DNA from: Leptoclinus maculatus
Lineage: Eukaryota > Chordata > Actinopteri > Perciformes > Stichaeidae
Length of the DNA: 64,000 bases
Assembly: GCA_032191485.1 (NCBI GenBank)
Contig: JAVDOI010000003.1
Coordinates: 20,942,873 to 21,006,872 of the forward strand
Reading direction: 5' to 3'
In this document: positions 49,741-63,349 of the stretch, one piece after another
Layout: every line of letters starts with the position of its first letter
Position numbering within the stretch: position 1 is the stretch's first letter
The notes under the pieces: generated by a model
What the model was told of the DNA's origin: nothing
What the model saw: only the letters and a program-made list of their open reading frames with translations
Database searches by the model: none
Position numbers and translations under genes: made by a program

Positions 49741-50448
49741 TTAAACAGCATTTTACTCGATTCATTATTGTGAAGTTAAGTGAATAATTACCATGAATAA
49801 ATGATACAGTGATGGATAACGCCGGCCACTATTTCATGCTCTTTTTTTTTCCAGTTTTTCCCCAAAGAGCACAAACATTGGACGTGATTGTTTTGTTCCA
49901 TCTTTCCTTTCACTCCCTAAAGCATCCATTGTTGCCAGAAACAGGACCGAGCCTTGATGCAGGTTCTTCACAGTATAATCATGAACCTTGTGTGGCGTTT
50001 TAAGCTCTTTTAACCTCAAAGGTTCCCTATTCGACATTCAGAACATTAATATAGCAGCAAACATCTATTGGCCATCTAAAGATAACGTGGAGTATTGTCT
50101 ACCGGACCATATCTGTGCTTTGTTTACGTAGCCGGGCCGGCCACGCGTGCCTTTTAGTACATATTAGCGCATGTTAGCATGCCCCGCTAGCTAGCTAATT
50201 GCTGGCGCTCTGCACTGTGCACATGTGCCGCTTACATCTGATAACACCGCCCGACTGACGGCCCTCAGTAATAACCCCCCCCCCCCCCAGGTTATCACTG
50301 TTAGCTCTATCAGCACTGTTGCTGTTGTTTGCTCTGTTAGCACCGTTATCTGCAAGTTGCTCTCTCAGTTTAGCTCCTTTAATAATATCTTATTCTTTTT
50401 TTTACTGTAATATTAGCGTGGCATTCTTCTTCTTCTCTGCTGGTGGAA

Positions 50449-50556
50449 TAGTGAGAGGTAAAAGAGAGAGGAGGATGACATTTGAGAAAGGTCACAGGCA
50501 GGATTTGAACCGACGTTATCATGTTACGCACCTTGGCCCGAGTGCCACCAAAGCCG
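50449..50556 (-). mobile_element. tRNA-derived SINE remnant
   Basis: On the minus strand the order is GGTGGCACTCGGGCCAAGG (degraded A-box/D-arm region), then GGTTCAAATCC (50501-50511), a standard pol III B-box and T-arm sequence, then TGCCTGTGACCTTT and a CTCTCTCTTTT tail. This layout matches tRNA-derived SINEs that are widespread in fishes. The anticodon arm does not fold convincingly, so it is not annotated as a tRNA gene. Confidence 0.55.
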
Positions 50557-51040
50557 GAGTGAGTCCTCCTCGTCTCCGACCGACCGGCTGGTCCTCTGAA
50601 GGTCACCGGAGGATTAATGAGCTGATCGCAGACAGAAGAAATGTGTCCGACGCTGCGGCCTCCTCCTGTAATGATCATAATTTTCTCTTATCTACACTCT
50701 CTCACAGCAGGTAATTCAGAATCAGTCTAGAGGACATACCTGCCTTTCTCCCCCCCCCCGCTCATTTTTCTCTCTGCCCTGCTGTGTCTCATCCCTGTCG
50801 AGAGGTGAACACCTCATTATTCTATATTTGGTTACCACCGGGGATTTGGGGATACTGCCCAGTCTGCTGTGGGCTGAGGTGAGCTCCATTGGTAGTTTTC
50901 AGTCTCTACAGATTTTCATTGAATAATAACACGTTTTCTTTAAAAGCGACCCTTTGGTTTAAACCTCTTTAAGAGTTGATGCCTGCACAGATCCGAAAGA
51001 TGCTGATTACCGTTCTCTACAGTAAAAAAAGGGTCTTCTT

Positions 51041-51330
51041 AAAAATTACCACAGCCCAGACAACTCTTCCAGTGATAGAAAGTCCAGTTATAATGGGAGG
51101 AAATGAGAATATGAATAATGATCGTCCTGGTTGCTGAATAATGATTATCCTAGCTGCGACATTTTGGACCAATTGAAGGCGACTGATGGAAGGCTGCCGG
51201 TGCACAGGACGTTAGAGTTGATAGATTTGTGTAGATCATTGTCCGCCCTATGCAATAATGCAAAATGTTATCCTTCAACATTATGTCGTCTTCTGTCCTT
51301 TCTATAAAAACATGTGTGATCTCTCTTGTC
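51041..51330. mobile_element. Degraded LINE-like sequence
   Basis: On the minus strand RLQLVQNVAARI resembles the conserved reverse-transcriptase C-terminal motif of L2/CR1-type LINEs (known family motif). The frame is short and decayed, and no endonuclease or further polymerase motifs are visible. Confidence 0.35.
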
Positions 51331-51380
51331 AATAACTGAGCCTGAGCCTAATAAATTAAATCGTTTTTTTTTATTCATTA

Positions 51381-51430
51381 ATTTTATTTATTTTGTTTAT
51401 TTTGTTTATTTTGTTTATTTTGTTTATTTT
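51381..51430. repeat. (TTTATTTTGT)n short tandem repeat
   Basis: About five 9-10-base units of TTTATTTTG in T-rich DNA. Confidence 0.85.
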
Positions 51431-51459
51431 AATAAAAATGTATTATAATATAATATTAT

Positions 51460-51910
51460 AATTTAATCAGGCAGTCTCATTGAGATTAAGATGTATTTTC
51501 CAAGAGATACCTGAGAACAAGTACACAATAAACAGAAATGAAAAACAGCTACAAGAATCATGAAAAAACATCGGATAATGAAGCTGTAAAATCTCCAAGA
51601 GGAATACAGGACTCTAGTTTAAGGACAGTTTGCAGTTATTTTCATTTAAAAGGCTCATAGTACCTGAAAGCAGTTCTGCACACATTACATTAGTGTGTAC
51701 ATGAGGTGTAGAGTGATGTACAGTAGAGTTACAGGAGAGAAGAGATGTAAGGTGGTTTGGTAGCTTCGACAGGATGAATGAATAACATAAGAGGACTGTA
51801 ATGTCCATCCGACCGTGTGACACAGAGAACAATGATGAGTCTGAAGTGTGTCATTAGAGATAAAGCGTAATGTACTGTGATACACAGGGTTGTATCACAA
51901 GGCAATGCAC
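51460..51910. mobile_element. Possible retroelement-derived segment
   Basis: Begins with GGCAGTCTCATTGAGATTAA and CCAAGAGATACCTGAGAACA, words I recall from a dispersed fish repeat. The rest is decayed, without recognisable protein. Confidence 0.3.
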
Positions 51911-52513
51911 CATATCTCCGTAGTCAAGGACAGACATGAAGGTTGTCTGCAGACATCCTTTAATTCTAATAAAAGAGAATAAAAAACGTGATTTCAAGTT
52001 CTAATGGCAGGAGTCCTTAAATGTTCCCCGCGTTTGATTGCTGCCAACTAAGTGACACTATTGTACAGAGTAATTCTACGTGTGTCATGATGTAAAGACC
52101 ATTTTGGCGACGTTCCTTGACAGACAGATGCTGAACTAATATCTATTTACATAAAAGTGTCACAAGTTATTACGGAAATGACACCTAGTGACATGTTTAT
52201 TTGCCGATCACAGTGTTGTTCATGTCATTTTTTTACAAATGATACATCATAGAAACAAAAATAACACATTAAAAGCTCCTCTTCCTGACACGCTGACAGC
52301 TGGATGTGGCTCTGATCCTCTTTTTTTCCTCCCAGTCTTCTCTCGTTGCCTCAGGTTTTCTCCTCGCTGGCTCGTTAATTAGCCGTTCTCCTTTTGAATT
52401 ACACTTAAAACGGAGTCAGTGCCGTGGCTCTGGGTCAGGGCTTCTCTCAGCTAATTACCACTTAGCTCCAAGTGCCACTCTGTGTTGTGTTTGTCCGGAT
52501 TGGGGGGGGGGTA

Positions 52514-52697
52514 AGTGTGTGTGTGACAGAAAAGTGTGTGTGAGGGTGTGAGTGTGTGAGTGTGTGTGTGTGTGTGTGCTGGTTCTCTAAAAAGTCAAAG
52601 TTTTTTTCTTTCATGTGTGTTTTCTTTTCTTTGTTCTTCAAATGTGTCATTCACAAAGGCTCACGATACGAAGACTTCTCTTTGGGCAGATGGAGGA

Positions 52698-52731
<34 letters not shown>
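52514..52731. repeat. Two GT arrays (52514-52579 and 52700-52731)
   Basis: The first is imperfect (GTGTGAG and GTGACAG interruptions); the second is a clean run of about 16 units. Both have GT on the + strand. Confidence 0.93.
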
Positions 52732-52732
<1 letters not shown>

Positions 52733-52908
52733 GGAAGACCATCAAACGATTAAAAAAAAGACGCAAAATGACAAGAAAGAGACACGAAACAACCACAAAG
52801 AGAGAAAGAAAGACTAAAAAGAGAGAAAAAACTACGACAAATAAAAGCAAAACGACCACAAAGTGATATCAAATTACCATAAAAAGACCACAACACACAA
52901 AACATCTC

Positions 52909-52909
<1 letters not shown>

Positions 52910-52956
<47 letters not shown>

Positions 52957-53153
52957 TGTGAGTGTGAGTGTGAGTGAGTGAGTGAGTGAGTGAGTGAGTG
53001 TGTGTGAGTGAGTGAGAGACACGAGTGTGTGTGTTGTGTTGGTGTAAAGTTGTAGAAGTTGGAGTGTGAAGTTTTCTTTGAGGGGTTTTCTTACTTCTGT
53101 TCTCCAGATGTCACACTTGACTGGATAAGTGATGAATGCACTCACACACACAC

Positions 53154-53188
<35 letters not shown>

Positions 53189-53213
53189 CACACACTCACA
53201 CACACTCACACAG
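52910..53213. repeat. Opposed GT/GAGT and CA/CTCA arrays
   Basis: GT units followed by GTGA and GAGT units at 52910-53037 are complemented by CA units followed by CACTCA units at 53140-53213, about 100 bases away. Together they make an imperfect inverted repeat that could fold into a long hairpin in DNA or RNA. Confidence 0.9.
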
Positions 53214-53457
53214 TCAGTGACATTCACTGAGGCACACGTCACACTGTCTTTACAGTAAGTCATTAGTGAGTTTGCATCACACACGGTTATCATGCGAGAA
53301 TCCTCCCATCTGCTCCCACTCTGCCCAGCCTCATTACCGGGGGCTCCCGTTGATAACAGACTCCTGCTTCTGTTCTTTTTAAAAAAAAAACACTCCTTAA
53401 ATTATTCAGTAATTAAGAGGTTTGTGCTGTTGGGTTTATTCTGGAAACCTGCCTGTC

Positions 53458-53495
53458 TTCCTCCTCTTCCTCCTCCTCCTCCTCCTCCTCCTCCT
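53458..53495. repeat. (CCT)n trinucleotide repeat
   Basis: About twelve CCT units. The poly-Pro frame through them is an artefact. Confidence 0.9.
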
Positions 53496-54727
53496 GTACA
53501 GACTGCTGACAGCAGAGGGAACTCCTCGCGGAGCAGGAGTGAACTTTTCTTCTTCTCCCTCTTGATCTCAGAGATCGTAACGAGGAGTTATTGACCTTTT
53601 CCGCTTGCGGAATTTTGTTGACTACAACTGGGGAAATCTAGATTAATATTGGGAGGTGAACACAGATATATTGCCCGGGACATTCTGTTCGTGTAATGAT
53701 ATTACTTCTGCCACAGAAGGTTGTGTTCTTACTCAGCGGAATATATTTAAAACAACAACTTGTCAACAGATTCTAATGAACTCTGGGAGGAGGTGTGTGT
53801 GCGCCACGGGCCGAAAATACAGAGTGTTACATGTTTATAGAGGATCCTGATGCAAATGATAAATCTAGAAGAGTTTCTAGTCTCTAATGACCTAATCACG
53901 AGGTAACTTAAACAGTCCTAACATCATCTGGAGGTGTCCATCATCTGGACGTGTAGCAAGCCACACGTCGTCTGGTTTACAGCGCTATGAACCCCAAATA
54001 AACTATTGTTCTGTGATTTAATTGCAATAAAAAAGAAGCCGAAATAACTACGTAATGATGCCGGTTTTGAAGAAAGTCTGAATTCATGTTTTGTCAGTTC
54101 TCTCCGCAAGACGACGAGCAAACAACTTTTAAAATGCTTGTTTTCTGAATGGAGCTGGAATAGGTCGGCGCTATGCTAAGCTAACATTGTAGCTGCTCCA
54201 TCAACACTCAACATGACGTCATCGAGGCGTAACTACAGCAGCGTCGCTATCGTTTGTACCATATGGTTTATACCAGTCTCTCTAATATGAGGTATCGGAG
54301 AACTCCAGATCCTCCATTCCTGATTCAATAACGTCCGTGATGACGGGAGGAGAATCTCAACCCCCCCGATAAGCTTTAGCGACACACCGTCACGCAAATT
54401 TCTCGCTCGAGTTGAAAAAATTTGCGTCATTCGCCTCATTTTGCGATTTCATATCTAGAGATCATGATTCAATTATCTTCAAGAGCAGAGAGTTCTTGAT
54501 GGATCAAGGCTCTTCGTTTGGCTCCCGATTGATGCATTTAACTTCTATACATACGGCTTCAAAATGACCTTTTAATCTTTTCAATATTTACAAAAATAAT
54601 CGTGATTGTTTTTGTCATAATCCGGCAGCTCTCCATGTATCTCCAGTTCCCCCCCCCTGCAGCTGATGATCAGTGTTGACAGTGATATTGTAGTCGGGTT
54701 GTGAGGTCTGCTCCCTCATGCTTGGCT

Positions 54728-54729
<2 letters not shown>

Positions 54730-54816
<87 letters not shown>
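54730..54816. repeat. (GT)n microsatellite
   Basis: About 43 GT units ending in GAGAGAG. Confidence 0.96.
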
Positions 54817-54822
<6 letters not shown>

Positions 54823-54897
54823 TGTGTGTTCAGAGTTTAACCCCCGGCGGTGCTGCTGTGGACTCGGGTCAGTGCAAGTTAGAGCGGGAGCGACCGA

Positions 54898-55757
54898 TAC
54901 CTCCGCTCCCTCTCCACCTCCACCTCTCCATCTTTTTACTTTGTTCCTGCGTTTCCATGTTTATCCTCTCTCTCTCTGTTTATCTCCCTCACTCCCCCTT
55001 TTCTCTCTCCTTTCTCTTTTTTCTCATCTTCCCATAATCTGTTTATTATCTCTCTCTTGCTGTCCATCCTTCTCTTCCATGTCGTTCCTTCCACTCTTCT
55101 TTTTATTCAACATTCCAACTTTCTTTCCATTCCTCCTCTCTCCACATTGTTATCTTCATGTCTTCTCTTTCTTGCTCTTATTCCCCCCCCTCACTTCCTT
55201 GTCTCCTTTCTTTCTTTTTATATTCACCATCCTTTACTTTCCTAACCCATTATTCTCCATCTCTCTCTTTCTTGTTTCTCTGTCTCCTCCTTTTACCTGC
55301 TAGGTCTTGTGGTCCATCTACTTCTTCCTGTTCCTTTCTCTCTCTCCACCTCTTTGTCTCCCTCTTGATTCATTATTTTCCTTTTCCACTGTTTTATACC
55401 TTCCTCCCTTCTCTCTCTCCATTACTTTATTAAAATCTCCTATGTCACTGCCTCTCTCCCTCCACTGCATCCTCCTCTCCTCTCCTTCTCTGTCCTCTCT
55501 CTGGTCTAGGTCATTTTATAATTGATGATGTGACAGTGATCTGGTGTCTCCTGGATCAATAAAAGGAATTTGAAAACAAAAAAAACCTTCTCTGTCCTCC
55601 TGTTCTCTCTCCCTCCATTGCATCCTCCATCCTCTCCTTTCCTGTCCTCTCTGCCTCCATCCTCTCCTCTCCTCCTCTCCTCTCCTCTCCTCTCTGCCTC
55701 CATCCTCTCCTCCTCTCCTCTCCTCTCCTCTCCTCTCCTCTCTCTGGTCTAGGTCAT
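54898..55757. repeat. Polypyrimidine tract with duplicated unit
   Basis: About 860 bases of C/T-rich DNA. CTCTCTGGTCTAGGTCAT occurs at 55496-55513 and again at about 55740-55757, and CTCTCCCTCCACTGCATCCT near 55454 recurs with one change near 55603. This points to a segmental duplication. Between them, GATCAATAAAAGGAATTTG followed by an A run looks like a retroelement or mRNA tail. Confidence 0.8.
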
Positions 55758-55859
55758 GGATGCAGAGCTCCCCAGGGTGCTGTTATGTAAGAGCTTAGCG
55801 TGCTGATGTGATGCAAGGGGAAGTGTTTAGGCGGCCGAGCTGCTCAGACCCCCACCGCC

Positions 55860-57570
<1,711 letters not shown>

Positions 57571-57650
57571 GGCTCCAGTTTGTAGGATTTAGTGGCATCG
57601 AGTGGTGATGTTGCAGATTGTATCCGACTGAATACACCCCCCCCCCCCTT
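57571..57650 (+). mobile_element. Fragment of dispersed repeat family C (5' part)
   Basis: GGCTCCAGTTTGTAGGATTT, AGTGGCATCGAGTGGTGATG, TTGCAGATTGTATCC and ACTGAATACACCCC match the start of the repeat whose middle part is at 17229. It ends in a C run at the point where the family has CCCCTCCC. Confidence 0.6.
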
Positions 57651-57679
57651 TAAAAGACGGTGGTAACGCCGTGGTGTCT

Positions 57680-58123
57680 TTCAGGACCTTCGACTCGCCT
57701 TGTAGGAGCAACTACATTGAGACAGTGGCTCAGCGGTACCACGGTGTTGCTCTCTGCGGCTCACGTTACCGCAGTTTTACAAACGTATCAGGGTGCAGAG
57801 AAGCTGGATCTGGGTCTGTCCACGGTGGACCGGTCTCTGCTGGAGGATCTGGGTCTGTCCACGGTGGACCGGTCTCTGCTGGAGTCTGAGCTGAAGGAGT
57901 TTCTGGTGAACCTGCATGATTTCATCTGGTTTCACCAGAATCCGACCCGGTGGCACCGATGACGAGCATTAAGAAGAACTCTATAGAAATAGACCATCTT
58001 CTCTCTGATGGTCTCTTTACTGATGGAGGTCTGATAGAGGATCAGGACTACACTGAGACTGGTTCATACAAGTTGAAAGTTCCTCACAGTCACTTTAACT
58101 CCTGGACAAACAAGCTCGTATAG
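57680..58123 (+). pseudogene. Possible coding remnant: two overlapping ORFs with a 39-bp in-frame duplication
   Basis: Frame one is open from before 57680 to TGA at 57960-57962 and ends in SELKEFLVNLHDFIWFHQNP. A 39-base segment (DLGLSTVDRSLLE) is exactly duplicated in frame at 57807-57845 and 57846-57884. A second frame starts with an ATG overlapping that TGA as ATGA (57959) and runs 54 codons to TAG at 58121-58123, with mixed charged and hydrophobic composition. A frameshift joining the two would make one longer reading frame. TTTCAG at 57680-57685 could be an acceptor. I cannot name a family. It may be a decayed exon, a retrocopy or chance. Confidence 0.28.
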
Positions 58124-60169
58124 AACAACAATCAAATCCACACTCAGCCCGGTCAAAGTGAAAACGCACCGATGAAACGTTAATTCTCTCTTTGTCCTTT
58201 AACGTTCCCGGTGCTTCCTGTTGCTAACAGCTCGGTGTTTATTGTGTTGCCCTAAATCTACAGCACCTCCCTCCTGAGTGGTGCTGCATCGCGGCGAGGC
58301 AGCGAATAATCACTGTAAACATGATCACAATAATAATGATAGTAATTGCCTCCGCTAGCGCTGCCAGCAGATCTCCAAAGCCCTGTTTGTTTTCTGATCC
58401 CTCTTCACAGGAGTCATTTTGGTCTAATGGTCCGTTTAATCTCCCTCTTTCTCTCTTTCTCCCCCCCTACCTCTCTTTCCATCTCTGTTCCCTCCTTCTC
58501 TTTGTCTGAAACGGAGCGTGCAACACACTAAATGGAGATAATAGCTCCATTTTGCAGCTAAGAGGGTAATTTGCTAACTCTTTGAAAACATAATTCTCAT
58601 AACAGCTGTTGTTCTTTTTGTCGTAAATCTAATTCAATCTGCCTTTGCTGTTGTGTTTACTATTTTTAAGGGTTGTTTGCAGTTTAAAAAAAAGTTCCTC
58701 AGTGTGTCTTAAAGCATCTTGAACCATGAACACCTCAAAACAGTGAGGAAAATATAGAACACATGTACCCTAGATAAACAAACGTATACTGATGGGATCC
58801 TCTATACTGTTCATAGAATGATAAAGATATGGATAAATATAGCTCTTTAATTACTCAGATATTCATTTCTTTGGTTTAAGGTCCAACGAAAAGTCACTCG
58901 GTGTACAAAAACAAGTTGAAAACAAACGTAATGTGATGTATTTGAGCTTCAGCTCACGAGGCTCAGGTGAGCTCTTGATGAATCCACTTCTCTAATGAAC
59001 AACAGGGGAGCTGGTAAAAGATTTGAAAGCCCCGATGATGTTGGTGGATTAAGACTCGCATTAGACAGATGCTTAATTACCTGTGAAGAGCGATAATGTT
59101 TGTTTTACCGTGCTGCTGCATTTACACTCCACGTAATGTGTCTGATTAGATCATTGAGGATCTACCATTAACAGCAGAGGGTGTGACTGACGTGTGAACT
59201 GACCTTTAATTTATAAGTCATAGCTGGAATTAATCCACCAATAACCACCAGGCTCAGGCTCAATATGAATCAGATTCAGACTAAACTAAAGCAGCAGCAG
59301 CCGCCGCCCCGCGAGGCCGTAATGATCTTTACCCACCAGAAAACAAAACAGTTCGATTGGATTTTAAATAAAAGGACGAGCATTCCAAAGGCTGCCAAAT
59401 AAACTTGATCCGTAAGTAAATTATGTCAAAGTGCTTCTGGAGTCTGACTCAGAGTAAACACAAATTAGCCCTCTGGATTAGCATTTGTTGCTAACGGTAT
59501 GGAGGTCTTCTTCTGGGGCAGCTTGATATATACAGTGTGTGGTTTTACTTGAGTCTGCACTAACAGAACCTCGACAACAAAGTGTCTGTTGTTAAACCAC
59601 ACAGGATTTATCTTGTGTTGGACATTTTTAAGGCAAACTCAGACCAACGAATGTCGAGCTGAATCTGACAGTGTAGAGTTTAGACTAAGCTGGACTCTGT
59701 TAACCTTAGCTGGACTTGGGCTCAGCTCTGTTTTGAGCTTTAAGGGAGACTTTGCTGACTCCCAACCGGCTTTGTATCGTTGCTATGTGGGTGGAGTAGA
59801 GATGCATGTCCAGAAGAAGACTCCTACTGTGAAACATCATGAAGGACTTGGATATCAACAGGTTTTTTGGATATGAACAAATATCTCAACGCCGACCTTT
59901 TAGAGAAGGTGTTTGAAGGAATGAAAGAGGGAGGCTGAGTTCACACGGTCCATCAAGTCCTCCACCGCTGAAACACTTTGAAAGAAACACATTTTTGACA
60001 CAAAGAAGCAAAATGGCACCAGCGGCTCCTGCACGTTTCCATATGATTGACGCGTTAAACGACATGTTAGGACATCGACCCGTCAAACACGGACGAGAAC
60101 GGAGTCGACGTGGGATTCACTGACCCCCGGTGATGAGGCATGGGGTCGTTTTACGTTCATCTGAACGTG

Positions 60170-60283
60170 CACAGCTGCATGTAAACGGGAATATGAGTGG
60201 AATATTAATTGTCATCAGCCATGTAAACAACTTATCTTTTTTTGGAATAAGGGGAAAAAACAGAATATTTGGTGCATGTAAAC
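60170..60283 (-). mobile_element. MITE-like element with CATGTAAAC repeats
   Basis: CATGTAAAC occurs three times (60178-60186 region, 60219-60228, 60274-60283). The last, with the preceding ATATTTGGTG, is the complement of the element end at 34127. The spacing suggests nested or decayed terminal repeats. Confidence 0.45.
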
Positions 60284-60741
60284 TGGATTTCAGGAAACAT
60301 AATTGAACCGCTGAATAAAAGGACACCACCAATATGCAAGATATACACTTTCAGGCCATCCACACACTGGTCTGACTCTATGTTAACGGGAACTGAGACA
60401 GGACCTTTGAGGTTGAAGCCCAGTTTCTTTGTAGAAAGCACTTTCTAATAGTCTGCAGACACACCGCATCGTCTCAGAGGCGTTGGAGTGGAGCTTACGG
60501 GGCGACTGACAGACTGGCAGGCTGGTTCCTCTCGCTGTACGCGTGTGGCTGAGCGCCGCAGTACATCTGAGGCCTCAGAACACGAGTCGTGGGAAACGGC
60601 AGAGCCGAGGAAAAGCGTGCCGCGCTCCGTCACAGATGGCGCCGCCGAATGCATCTGAGAGCATCATGCTCTGCTGGGGAAGCGTCAAATTGAATTTGTT
60701 GGAGGAAAACAGGTGTGCTGTCGTTTTAATGTGGCTTTCTG

Positions 60742-60754
<13 letters not shown>

Positions 60755-60789
<35 letters not shown>
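60755..60789. repeat. (CA)n microsatellite
   Basis: About 17 CA units directly after a (TC)n run. Confidence 0.95.
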
Positions 60790-60791
<2 letters not shown>

Positions 60792-61634
60792 AATCTTATA
60801 CTCATGTGAGCACACGCACATACAATGCAGTTAACTCGGCCTTTTCAATATTTCATGGCAGTACCACTCGGCATAGGTTTATTGAACCCCAAGTCTCCTC
60901 ATTGTTTACCACCAACACTTAAATATATTATATTGGCTACATTTGTGAGGACAAACTGGGGCGATGAATGTCGACTGACATGGTCTTTCTTTCGGAGTCG
61001 TACAAAGCCATACATTGTGATTTAGTAGTATCACCTGTGCAACAGGAAGGAGTCTGGCATTTAATATCTCCGGTGTGTATTTTCAGAGCAGTGGGCTTGA
61101 AAGGAGACATTGAGTTGGGAAGGTTTTGTCAAACTACTGTTTCTCAAGAGTTCACATTCAGGAAAATAATCATAAATACTTTTGCAGCTCCATCTGTAAG
61201 AAGCATAGAAACCAAAGCAGTTCTTCCATCTGAGCCTCGGAGATGCATCTGTATGTAATAATTAACAGACAAATGTGCTCAACCAATTAGGAAAAAGAAA
61301 CTCGGGTCGTGTATCGTATGAAAACCCGACACCTTGTTGGTATTCAGGAGCTCCAGCAGCCGGTTCAATACGTGTCAAGATTAGCACGCTCCCGTGCGTC
61401 GGCCAATCACAGTTCACGGTATAACGGTCTTTGCCAAAACTGAATCACACAATCCTGAACGAGAGACGAGCCTGAACGACGAAGTAGTTGGTGCCTCACG
61501 CTTGTGCGTATTTTACTTTGTTTAAAATTTGCATTTGTTTCCGTTCATTTCTTGTATGAGTTTGAATATTTTATGTATTCTAGTGTGTATTTCCTGCTTT
61601 AATTTTTGTACACGTGTGTGAACGCAGTGTATGT

Positions 61635-61635
<1 letters not shown>

Positions 61636-61680
<45 letters not shown>
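61636..61680. repeat. (GT)n microsatellite
   Basis: About 22 units. Confidence 0.95.
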
Positions 61681-61682
<2 letters not shown>

Positions 61683-63297
61683 CCTGTATCTGTCCCGCTG
61701 TCTGCCTACAGATGGGATGTGTCACATGCTGAGCTGACAGGCGTAGCGAGGCGGGGGAGGGGATGTATTGGTGGGGGGGAGAGGTGTGTGTGTGGGGGGG
61801 GCATTTTAACGTGACTCAGCTTTCCTCTGACCTTCACCATACGACTGATGTCCGATGTAGCCGGAGGAGGTCCGCTTCAAAAGGCGTTATGAATATTCAA
61901 CGTTTCCTCCAACAGGCGATCCATCATTCATAAACATGCCTTCACAGCCGGGTGGAATCGTGTGCGACCCTTCTCTCTCTGTGTGTGTTTTCCTATTTTT
62001 GCCAAATGTTCTCATCCTAAGTCAGTGTGAAATATTCCCTGGCAGAGATAGTGAAGTATTAGGTCATTTACTGAAAGGATAATTCTGGTTTTATAGAAGT
62101 TGTGTCGTGTTTTTGTAGTTTTTGTTCTGTTAACCGCTGAGGTCTCGTTTGGAGGAAATATTCACGTTTTGGGCTGCACCCTACGCAGACGGGGAAAGTA
62201 CGACTTGGCCAAAAGTATGCTTATTGATGCATCTTTTCAAGGATTCAAGGATTATTTATTGTGTTCATGCAACACAGCGATGCACAACGAAATGCAGTTG
62301 TAACAAACAAAACAAAACACAAACAGTAGTACGTTCTTGTTGTGCATTTTCAAGTTAAAAATACCTCTCCGGCCAGATAATATGGCCGACATCTTCACAT
62401 TCAAAATTCAACATGAGGGAAACATAGTCCCTCACCTGTGACTGTGTTTGAGCATCATGATGTAAACAGAGCCCTGCGGTCTGCCCGTCAGTGCATTAGC
62501 CTTCGCCATTTAAACGCGTGTGGGGTTCCATGTGAAGGGTGTGATTACTGCACAGTTGCGTAGATAAATGCATCATCAAATGCTGTTATTGTTTCCACCT
62601 TGAGAGAGTCTGCGTGTGTGCGAGTCATCGCGGCACAACGTGGTCCTGTGGCAGGAACTACCTCGTAAACTCAAACTAGCTTCTCGGCACTCTGTCCGTC
62701 CGTCTGTGGACAGATTTGTGTCCTCGATAGCATCACGACTGTGTAAGATGGAGTCAAACACACTCTACAGGTGTGAACATGAGATCAAGCTGGAGGTTGA
62801 GTTTGAAGATGGGCGTGGGCCGAGCAAGGGAGCAGGAAGTAAGGGGGTAGGAAGAGGGGACGTGTATGAGCTGTTTTCCATGTTTTGAAAGTATCATAGT
62901 TCAGTAAGAAAAATACAGTGAAACGTGGTTGTATGGGAAAAGAACAAAGTCAGTCAAAATATATACTGAAGTAAAGTCACTTATCCACAGTGGTGTGTAG
63001 GCACATGACTGTAGTATACAGTGTGTACCCGATTTTTTGTAGATAACAGAACACTTGAACTGAATACTGACGCTAATTGTTTCTTCTACTTGTTCTTCTT
63101 TTACAATCCACAGGATGCTGATGATAAAACATCCCAGCACGGAGTCTGACTTCAGGGAATGTGCATTAAATATCTTATTACGCTGCCGAAGTGTAAAACT
63201 CTGTGGTGAAACAAGTGAACAGGAGTAAAATATAAGTGTGCGAACTGTCTTCAGGGGTTTATTTGCCTGCAGAATAACTACATGTGCTTCCAAAAGT

Positions 63298-63299
<2 letters not shown>
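61681..63299. other. No gene supported
   Basis: Unique sequence with a retroelement-tail-like piece at 62236-62332. The 90-codon frame at 62616-62888 and a reverse 130-codon frame at 62901-63293 have no supporting features. Confidence 0.3.
62236..62332 (+). mobile_element. Retroelement tail-like repeat
   Basis: TTCAAGGATTCAAGGATTAT followed by CATGCAACACAGCGATGCAC, AACGAAATGCAGTTGTAAC and an A/C-rich end resembles a fish retroelement 3' region (recalled). Confidence 0.5.

Positions 63300-63347
<48 letters not shown>
63300..63347. repeat. (TG)n microsatellite
   Basis: About 24 units. Confidence 0.95.

Positions 63348-63349
<2 letters not shown>

Larger units (their letters stand above)
58124..61635. 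other. No gene supported; unique DNA with one MITE-like element
   Basis: Contains AT-rich sequence, the TTTACATGCAC-type element at 60170-60283, a CpG-richer block at 60460-60680 and a CA array at 60755-60789. The open frames at 59589 and 60968 lack splice or start context. Confidence 0.35.

Noticed and set aside
50487..50570. tRNA gene on the minus strand
   Set aside because: Only the T-arm/B box is well formed. The acceptor and anticodon stems do not pair, and the CT-rich tail fits a SINE.
50820..50885. 16-base micro-exon between GCCCAG and GAG|GTGAGC
   Set aside because: Too short to support without junction reads, and no neighbouring exon is in frame.
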